From CAZAGT01 sp964484515 (GTDB lineage Bacteria; Desulfobacterota; DSM-4660; Desulfatiglandales; HGW-15), in assembly GCA_964484515.1 (NCBI GenBank), contig CAZAGT010000151.1, forward strand, positions 1 to 11,653: a DNA stretch of 11,653 bases, read 5' to 3'. This document shows, one piece after another, positions 7,701-11,653 of this stretch. The first letter of the stretch is position 1. Each line of letters begins with the position of its first letter. The notes beneath the pieces are model-generated. The model made no database searches. It was not told where the DNA came from and saw nothing but the letters and a program-made list of their open reading frames with translations. The translations under genes were made by a program, and so were the position numbers.

Positions 7701-7934
7701 CTTTTCGGTGAGCGTAACGATGATGAGGAAAAGCGTCTATTTTACGTGGGCATGACCCGCGCCCGCTCCAGATTGGTCCTTTCCTTTGCCGGCCATCGGG
7801 TCCTCAACGGCCGCAGCCTGCAGCTAAAGCCTTCCCCCTTTCTCAAGCTTATTCCAGAACACCTCTGCACGCCCCTGGAGCGAACTCCCTGGAAACGCAG
7901 ATCCAAGAAACACCAACAACTCGCATTGTTTTAG
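4734..7934 (+). CDS. EndoQ-like PHP endonuclease fused to UvrD/Rep-type SF1 helicase
   Basis: This is a 1066-residue two-part protein. Residues 1 to about 430 match the EndoQ (TIGR00375) family: HVH (8-10), TGDFTHPGW (40-48), Glu93, His164, Glu197 and SDAH (222-225) are plausible PHP metal ligands, followed by a zinc-binding region with Cys277, Cys292/293 and Cys296 and then GVLHR. EndoQ nicks DNA 5' to deaminated bases and abasic sites. Residues about 465-1050 are a full superfamily 1A helicase: Walker A GPGTGKT (485-491), TFTNKAAGEM, TFHGFC, DEYQD (671-675), GDPDQAIYGFRGA, DNYRSS, SLHAAKGLEW and YVGMTRAR (1004-1011). No helicase motif is missing. The C-terminus is basic and ends QLALF, a clamp-binding-like peptide. 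The start is set by the family's N-terminus, as the Shine-Dalgarno is weak. The fusion would couple lesion incision to unwinding (inference). Confidence 0.9.
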   Translation: MEFIADLHVHSHFSRATSRDLIPEKLAVWAQKKGIRVIGTGDFTHPGWIAELKEKLLEAEDGLYRLKPELEKAVEAEVSGSCRKPTRFLLAGEISCIYKRADKTRKIHHLVLLPTLAAVETLQLRLDRIGNITSDGRPILGLDSRNLLEIILEVSERAFFIPAHVWTPWFSLFGSKSGFDSLEECFGDLSSHIKALETGLSSDPPMNRRLSALDDYLLVSNSDAHSPQKLGREANVFNTELGYDHLVAAMSDGNGFEGTLEFFPQEGKYHYDGHRKCRLRLHPHETIANQGCCPVCGKAATVGVLHRTLELSDRESPHISKKYTSLIPLPEILSELLDCGPATKKVMSAYEELLADLGPEFHILLEAPLDEIEETGGFLLAKAIDRMRRNRVICEEGYDGEYGVIRLFDQAEKDVLLGQMALFQTPESKRVDPVQTRFPEQIVARKNARKDGERFIPADPVLDPLNPTQREVVLHEHGHLLVVAGPGTGKTMTLTHRMAHLVKTRGAKPDQILALTFTNKAAGEMENRLSALLSQKLGRVRVATFHGFCLELLRTEAAKSGLPPDFTLCSEFDVPLLIRRVVAAAGKPKQLAARLAKALPVLKRAPLRADREDVVSSSEDLHSLFSAYQAALRRLSMLDLDDIEVEALRLLRDRPDVARSCSQHLPWIFVDEYQDTNTVQVELLRAIVAAGPAKICAIGDPDQAIYGFRGAEVCSFHRFGEHFPGAKTITLTDNYRSSQSILDASAALMAKSEALEGHSGRGDPLQVTACATHAEEAETIVEQIERLIGGTSYFSLDSGRVSSHEEGEHLSFGDIGILFRLNAQGDALEEALARAGIPIVRSGERPLVSCFPVDVIWRFLVASQHPEGGYYLERYLELPAMKERDGKAILEHLEPEDTLAARIDQALELHEFGELSEWELENVARLKRFAERFDGDTKAFLDALSLDRGIDHQGLSGDRVALMSLHAAKGLEWPILFITGCEDGLLPCTLFGERNDDEEKRLFYVGMTRARSRLVLSFAGHRVLNGRSLQLKPSPFLKLIPEHLCTPLERTPWKRRSKKHQQLALF
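7917..7931 (+). other. Codons for a C-terminal QLALF beta-clamp-binding-like peptide
   Basis: The last five residues of the EndoQ-helicase fusion (1062-1066) are Gln-Leu-Ala-Leu-Phe. The bacterial sliding-clamp-binding consensus is QL(S/D)LF, usually at a flexible terminus. A lysine/arginine-rich stretch directly before it would make an accessible tail. The match is seen in sequence; binding is inferred. Confidence 0.6.
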
Positions 7935-7954
7935 GAGATATGGCTGCCTGGGGG

Positions 7955-8105
7955 TTTCGCAAAAGGTGCAGATGTAAGGCGCGCAAGGCGTGAGGAATGA
8001 GGCGTACATTTGGCTACGCCGCAGTGACGAAGGCCGCAGCGCAACGCAACCCTTCGGCTTCGCTCAGGGCCGTGAGCACGTCGAACGGCAGATGTGCCTT
8101 TTGCG
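7955..8105. repeat. Composite palindromic intergenic repeat between convergent genes
   Basis: Outer inverted arms CGCAAAAGG (7958-7966) and CCTTTTGCG (8097-8105) enclose an inner inverted repeat GGCGTA (8001-8006)/TACGCC (8015-8020). GCAGATGT occurs as a direct copy near each end (7968-7975 and 8088-8095). The middle part resembles dispersed palindromic repeats I recall from Desulfobacterota and related genomes, which often create spurious short reading frames. A separate palindrome (8050-8088) is embedded near the right end. It fills nearly all the space between two convergent genes, so its RNA hairpins could end transcription from both sides (inference). Confidence 0.65.
8050..8088. repeat. 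Imperfect 39-base palindrome embedded in the larger repeat
   Basis: The left half (8050-8069, beginning CCCTTCGGC) and the reverse complement of the right half (8070-8088, ending GTCGAACGG) agree apart from a few substitutions and one or two indels, giving a long near-perfect hairpin. It resembles the widespread CCTTCGAC...GCTCAGG...GTCGAACGG intergenic repeat family (recognised from memory). Its position inside another repeat suggests insertion of one repeat into another. Confidence 0.6.
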
Positions 8106-8111
8106 GAAGCC

Positions 8112-9407
8112 TCAGTGCTTGAAGGCTCGCTGGCCGGTAAACACCATCGTCACCTGCGGCTCGGCCTCGTTGCAGGCCTCGATCACTTCAAAATCCCTCA
8201 TCGACCCGCCAGGCTGTACGATGGCGATGATGCCCTTCTCGATAGCCACGTCCACCCCGTCCCGGAAGGGGAAGAAGGCGTCCGAGACCATGGTGGCACC
8301 AATTAATCCTCCCATTGCCTCCTGGGTCTCAGAGTCGATATCGATGACGAGGCCTTGATCCTCTTCGCCTTTCTTGATCAGCAGTTTCAGCTCGTTCAAA
8401 GGGACGCCGTGGCGCTCGAAACAGAGGCGGTCGGCATACTTGGTATACGCCTTGTATATCGCGATTTCCGCCACACCCACTCTGTCCTGCTCCCCGGTGC
8501 CGATGCCCACGGTGACTTCGTCCTTGACGTAAATGACCGAGTTCGAGGTAATCCCCTGTTCCACCTGCCAACCAAAGAGCATGTCCGCGTATTCCTCACC
8601 GGTCGGTTCTCTGGCGATCGTATAGGTCTTTCCTTTGTATTCGGTGCTGGCGAGGGTGAAATCCTTGGCCGACTTGATACGGTTTCGAGGAGATTGCTGG
8701 ATGATGAGGCCGCCGTCGATCAGGCTCTTAAACTCCACAAAGCGCATATCCGTGTATGAAGTCAGCTTGTCGATCCGGCCAACTCGAACGATCCTGAGAT
8801 TGGGGCGGCGGGCCAAGATCGGAACCGTCCCTTGCTCAAAATCAGGCGCCGCCACCACCTCGAGGTAATTCTGAGAGATCAACTCAGCCGTCGGCTTGTC
8901 CATTGGACGGTTAAAGACTGCGCACCCGCCAAAGGCTGCGATCCGATCCGCCTTATCCGCCTTTTCATAAGCGTCTGCGAGACTCGTACCGTAGGCCACC
9001 CCGCAGGGGTTGTTATGTTTCACGATCACGGCGGCCGGCCGTTCCATCAGATATTTGATGATGTTGAGAGCGTTGTCGATGTCCGTGAGGTTCGTCTTGC
9101 CGGGGTGCTTACCGCTCTGAATCATGTCCTCCTCGGTAATGGCCGAGACCAGCCCTTGCCCCGGTTCGATAAACCGGCAGTCCCCCAACGTGAGGTTGCC
9201 GTTCACGAGTTCATAGAGCGCCGCTTCTTGCCCCGGATTCTCGCCGTAACGGAGGCCTTTCTCGATCACCTCCTTCGATTTCTCATCGAGTATCTTCCAG
9301 GTCCGCTTGCGGTAAACGAGGGTCTGATCCCCAAAAGAGATGGTCATTTCCGGAGGAAAATGATCGTCCATCACCGTCCGATACATCTTCTTCAAATCAT
9401 CAGCCAT
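8112..9407 (-). CDS. purH: Standalone AICAR formyltransferase (PurH C-terminal domain type)
   Basis: This 431-residue enzyme carries the AICAR transformylase domain of PurH, which transfers the formyl group of 10-formyl-tetrahydrofolate to AICAR to give FAICAR in the penultimate step of IMP synthesis. Motifs: GLRYGENPGQEAALY (51-65), VKHNNPCG (129-136) with catalytic Lys130-His131, VTVGIGTGEQDRVG, VSDAFFPF (374-381), QPGGSMRD (398-405) and terminal MVFTGQRAFKH. The N-terminal IMP cyclohydrolase (MGS-like) domain of normal PurH (about 510-530 residues) is absent, so ring closure needs another protein not seen here. About 50 extra residues lie between the DRVG motif and SDAFFPF, typical of a long standalone branch. 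GGAGG precedes the ATG closely. It is last in a minus-strand set after folE2 and the S23-type gene, and transcription converges with the EndoQ-helicase gene across the composite repeat. Confidence 0.92.
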   Translation of the reverse strand: MADDLKKMYRTVMDDHFPPEMTISFGDQTLVYRKRTWKILDEKSKEVIEKGLRYGENPGQEAALYELVNGNLTLGDCRFIEPGQGLVSAITEEDMIQSGKHPGKTNLTDIDNALNIIKYLMERPAAVIVKHNNPCGVAYGTSLADAYEKADKADRIAAFGGCAVFNRPMDKPTAELISQNYLEVVAAPDFEQGTVPILARRPNLRIVRVGRIDKLTSYTDMRFVEFKSLIDGGLIIQQSPRNRIKSAKDFTLASTEYKGKTYTIAREPTGEEYADMLFGWQVEQGITSNSVIYVKDEVTVGIGTGEQDRVGVAEIAIYKAYTKYADRLCFERHGVPLNELKLLIKKGEEDQGLVIDIDSETQEAMGGLIGATMVSDAFFPFRDGVDVAIEKGIIAIVQPGGSMRDFEVIEACNEAEPQVTMVFTGQRAFKH

Positions 9408-9433
9408 AATAACCTCCGGGAAAGAGTCCGTTG

Positions 9434-9442
9434 TTTGTTGTC
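9434..9442. repeat. Left inverted repeat flanking the S23-type gene
   Basis: TTTGTTGTC lies inside a degenerate T/G-rich tract at about 9428-9458 built of GTTGTC-like units. Its reverse complement occurs at 9897-9905 on the far side of the four-helix-bundle gene. Similarity continues imperfectly for several bases beyond the core. Confidence 0.5.
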
Positions 9443-9481
9443 TGTTGTCGGTGGTCAGCTGAGAGCAAGTCGTTGCCCATC

Positions 9482-9880
9482 TCAGGCGTCTTTTTCCTTG
9501 GCTCCTATCGAGTTGATGTAAGCACTCAACTTGGGGGTTAATTCATTAATGAGGGACTGAAATGAGGCAATTTCCTCCTCTGAAAAGAGCCTTCTCCTGT
9601 ATGCCCTACGCAGCCAATGCTTCGTTTCGAACAGTGATCCTCTGGCGATTATTGCGAATCTCCGATTATCCGCAGGGCTCCCACGCCCCGTGCCCTCAGC
9701 GATATTGGCACCGATACTATCAGCCGCATTGACAAGCTGTTTGCCAACCGTTTCCTGTGCTAGGCGATCCCATTTGGCAGCCACCTCCCAGATGAGATCG
9801 GCTATATCCTCCGCCAATTGGTAGACACGCAGTTTCTCGAACCTGGTTCGTGTCACAAATCCAGACCTATTCAGGCTCAT
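9482..9880 (-). CDS. Four-helix-bundle protein of the 23S rRNA intervening-sequence (S23) family
   Basis: This 132-residue protein has the signature of the TIGR02436/S23 family: FEKLRVYQLA near the N-terminus (about residues 14-23), then NAADSIGANIAEGTGRGS, FAIIARGSLFETKHWL and a C-terminal helix. Family members form small four-helix bundles that assemble as ring-like pentamers; first noted inside 23S rRNA intervening sequences, they are mostly free-standing genes of unknown function. The ATG at 9880 has no good ribosome site; a GTG at 9856 is an alternative that fits the family's N-terminus better. It lies 45 bases after folE2 and 74 bases before the AICAR formyltransferase, all on the same strand, but is unrelated to them and is bracketed by inverted repeats, so it looks inserted. 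Confidence 0.85.
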   Translation of the reverse strand: MSLNRSGFVTRTRFEKLRVYQLAEDIADLIWEVAAKWDRLAQETVGKQLVNAADSIGANIAEGTGRGSPADNRRFAIIARGSLFETKHWLRRAYRRRLFSEEEIASFQSLINELTPKLSAYINSIGAKEKDA

Positions 9881-9896
9881 TCATCGGTAGGCGACG

Positions 9897-9905
9897 GACA
9901 ACAAA
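9897..9905. repeat. Right inverted repeat flanking the S23-type gene
   Basis: GACAACAAA here is the exact reverse complement of TTTGTTGTC at 9434-9442. With the adjoining bases it matches imperfectly over roughly 15 bases. It lies in the short gap between folE2 and the S23-type gene. Confidence 0.5.
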
Positions 9906-9925
9906 CTACAGGCCACAATCATCTA

Positions 9926-10693
9926 TTATTTATGCTTCTCTATGTATGCGTAGGCGTTGTGGTTGTGGATGGACTCGAAGTTCTCCGACTCAACCGCGAA
10001 CCAAGTGATATTTGAGTCTTCGTTCAGCTTCTGTGCGATCTCCCTGACGATGTCTTCCACGAACATGGGGTTGTGATAGGCCCGCTCGGTCACGTACTTC
10101 TCATCCTCGCGCTTGAGGACCGAATAAACATCAGTGGAGGCCGACTGCTCCACCAGCTTAACCAGGTCTTCGATCCAGACGAACCGCTTGAATCGTACCT
10201 GAAGCTTCACTTCGCCTCGCTGATTATGCGCGCCGTGCTCGCTGATCTCTTTCGAGCAAGGGCAAAGGGTAGAAATCGGGACGTGGATAATCGTTACGAT
10301 GTCGCTGCCCGTATTGAGCGATCCCTTGAATGTGCACTTGTACTCCATCAAGCCTTCACTGCCGGTCACGGGCGCGGCCTTTTTGATGAAGTACGGGAAG
10401 GTGACTTCCATGTGGGCGCTCTTGGCCTTCAATTTCTTCTTCATCTCCTCGAGGATCTCAGAGAAATTCTGGAGGGAGATGCGCCGGCTGTGCTCGTTGA
10501 GGATCTCCACGAAGCGACTCATGTGGGTCCCCTTATAGTAACGGGGTAGATCAACATACATGTTGATCTCGGCGACCGTCTGCTGTTCACCCAAGTCTTT
10601 GTCCAGCACCGTAATCGGGTAGCGGATGCCTTTAACCCCGACCTGATCGATGTCTATGTTGCGGGTATCCTTGTGATTTTGAACGTCTTTCAT
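9926..10693 (-). CDS. folE2: GTP cyclohydrolase FolE2 (type IB)
   Basis: This 255-residue cytoplasmic enzyme converts GTP to 7,8-dihydroneopterin triphosphate, the first step towards tetrahydrofolate (and queuosine). It belongs to the COG1469/FolE2 family, structurally related to FolE but with little sequence identity and less strictly dependent on zinc. Diagnostic motifs: STLCPCSKEIS with Cys144/Cys146, GAHNQRG with His156, YVTERAYHNPMFVED with Glu203 (likely metal ligand), and a C-terminal ESIHNHNAYAYIE. Length is normal for the family. GGAGAGG immediately precedes the ATG and a well-spaced promoter lies just upstream. It is first in a minus-strand set ending with AICAR formyltransferase, which consumes a folate cofactor. 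Confidence 0.95.
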   Translation of the reverse strand: MKDVQNHKDTRNIDIDQVGVKGIRYPITVLDKDLGEQQTVAEINMYVDLPRYYKGTHMSRFVEILNEHSRRISLQNFSEILEEMKKKLKAKSAHMEVTFPYFIKKAAPVTGSEGLMEYKCTFKGSLNTGSDIVTIIHVPISTLCPCSKEISEHGAHNQRGEVKLQVRFKRFVWIEDLVKLVEQSASTDVYSVLKREDEKYVTERAYHNPMFVEDIVREIAQKLNEDSNITWFAVESENFESIHNHNAYAYIEKHK

Positions 10694-10720
10694 GGCCTCT
10701 CCAGGATGTTGACCACCTCG

Positions 10721-10749
10721 AATTTAGATATCTCCCAATTCAAAGTCAA
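10721..10749 (-). promoter_or_regulatory. Sigma70-type promoter for folE2
   Basis: On the minus strand TTGACT (10744-10749, five of six to the -35 consensus) is separated by exactly 17 bases from TAAATT (10721-10726, four of six to the -10 consensus). Transcription would begin near 10714, about 20 bases before the folE2 ATG, leaving room for the Shine-Dalgarno only. Confidence 0.55.
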
Positions 10750-10859
10750 CCAAAACCTCCCCCGCCTGAAACCCCTCCGAGCCTCCCATTCCATGGCCTT
10801 GCTTCGGCCTCTCACTCAGCCGAACTGCACCCCTCCCTGAGTCCTCAGTGACCTTCCCC

Positions 10860-10888
10860 TTGCTTTTGTCCCGTTGAAACGATATTGT
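10860..10888 (+). promoter_or_regulatory. Candidate promoter for tRNA-Pro
   Basis: TTGCTT (10860-10865), a 17-base spacer and TATTGT (10883-10888) place the start of transcription two or three bases before the mature tRNA 5' end at 10898. The -35 match is only half, so support comes mainly from spacing and position. Confidence 0.4.
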
Positions 10889-10897
10889 ATTGGGATT

Positions 10898-10974
<77 letters not shown>

Positions 10975-10998
10975 GTAATTTCAGGGACTTAGAGGGCA

Positions 10999-11008
10999 NN
11001 NNNNNNNN
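10999..11008. other. Assembly gap (ten Ns)
   Basis: Ten Ns separate the tRNA-Pro 3' flank from the integrase gene. The true length is unknown, so the integrase stop codon and any attachment-site sequence here cannot be read. On the minus strand two of the three frames left of the gap close quickly (TAA at 10989-10991, TGA at 10981-10983). Confidence 0.95.
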
Positions 11009-11653
11009 GGATTTACGAGATGTGACAGTTTTGTGACATGAATCTTCGGTAGGCTTTTTGGGAGCGGTCAGTCCATTCAACAGATTGACCGCTTTCCATT
11101 TGTGCTCTTGACTGAGGTGGGAGTATCTCATCGTCATGGTAAGGGACTTGTGCCGCAGGATTTCCTGGAGCTCTTTCAGCGTACCACCTCGCATCAAGAA
11201 ATGGCTTGCGAAAGTGTGCCTGAGGTCGTGAAACTTGAAGTCTAATATTCCTGCGCGTTTCACGGCTTCTTTGAAGGCTCTGTCAACCTGAGCGATGTTC
11301 CTTCCATAGTATGTGAAGACGTATTTCGAAATAAGCCCCTGTTCCCGTCTGACCTCCTTCAATACTGCTTCCAAGTCTTCATTGATCGGGATCTGTCCCA
11401 GGTCCTTGGTCTTCGTCATCTGACCTTCAATATAAATCACCCTGATCTCTTTTTCTTTGCCGCTCTCGGGATCTTTGAGTTTCACCTTTCTTATCTGATC
11501 CCACTTTAGATTTAAGATCTCCCCTTTACGCATCCCAGTGTTGATAGCACATTTGACAATCCGTTCCAGATGGAGCGGGCATTCTTCCAAGAGCCGGTCA
11601 ATCTCCTCTTCCGTAAGATAGCGCAACCTCTCGTTGGTCTCCTTGAGCTGCAG
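11009..11653 (-). CDS. Tyrosine recombinase/phage integrase, catalytic domain, partial at both ends
   Basis: 215 codons are visible; the frame is open through the right edge of the window (a TTG at 11624-11626 is internal), so the N-terminal DNA-binding part lies outside, and the C-terminus runs into the Ns. All catalytic positions of the tyrosine recombinase family are present in order: Arg in TGMRKGEIL (near 11529), Lys in QMTKTKD, His and Arg in HDLRHTFAS, His in LRHKS, and the nucleophile Tyr in MRYSHL. The tail has the HKTVT motif common in related phage integrases. It would catalyse site-specific integration and excision of a mobile element. The gene points towards tRNA-Pro, the usual arrangement at a tRNA-integrated element. 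By eye the region is more AT-rich than the rest, consistent with transfer. Confidence 0.9.

Noticed and set aside
7990..8358. Plus-strand open frame starting MRNEAYIWLRRSDEG
   Set aside because: The start lies in the intergenic repeat and the remainder is antisense to AICAR formyltransferase. This peptide type is a known by-product of translating the dispersed repeat.
8832..9521. 229-codon plus-strand open frame
   Set aside because: Entirely antisense to the N-terminal half of AICAR formyltransferase and into the repeat tract; no motif.
11021..11038. Direct repeat TGTGACA separated by four bases, possible integrase arm site
   Set aside because: It is explained by coding sequence for the HKTVT tail motif common in related integrases; a regulatory role cannot be supported.

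Overview
The window looks like chromosomal DNA of an anaerobic bacterium, most likely of the Desulfobacterota (former Deltaproteobacteria) type. This is inferred from gene content only: an Mrp-type ATPase fused to an ORP/NifX-like metal-cluster domain, two MinD-family ATPases with ferredoxin inserts, an EndoQ-helicase fusion, a standalone AICAR formyltransferase, and FolE2 instead of FolE. The run of Ns at 10999-11008 shows that this is a scaffolded, possibly metagenomic, assembly.

Region 1 (about 140-3878, + strand) is a four-gene iron-sulfur/metal-cluster block: an Mrp/NBP35 ATPase fused to a NifX/ORP-like domain, a NifU/IscU-like scaffold with all cluster ligands, and two divergent MinD-type ATPases each carrying two CX2CX2CX3C clusters inside the ATPase fold. 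The gene set recalls the 'orange protein' (ORP) operons of Desulfovibrio, but here the ORP-like domain is joined to the ATPase and a scaffold is part of the set. This is the best candidate for an under-described system.

Region 2 (4120-7934, + strand) holds a thioredoxin with two N-terminal zinc ribbons and a CAYC active site, then a 1066-residue fusion of an EndoQ-like PHP nuclease with a complete UvrD/Rep-type helicase. That protein ends in QLALF, a near-consensus beta-clamp-binding peptide. It is followed by a composite palindromic intergenic repeat (7955-8105) between two convergent transcription units.

Region 3 (8112-10749, - strand) is a probable operon in the order folE2, a four-helix-bundle (S23-type) gene, and AICAR formyltransferase. 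FolE2 starts folate synthesis and AICAR formyltransferase uses 10-formyl-tetrahydrofolate, so the two are metabolically linked. The S23-type gene between them is flanked by inverted TTTGTTGTC-containing repeats and looks like an insertion. A good sigma70-type promoter precedes folE2.

Region 4 (10860-11653) is a tRNA-Pro(TGG) gene with its own candidate promoter, an assembly gap, and the C-terminal part of a tyrosine recombinase that points at the tRNA and runs off the window. This is the classic edge of an element integrated at a tRNA gene; the rest of the element would lie to the right.
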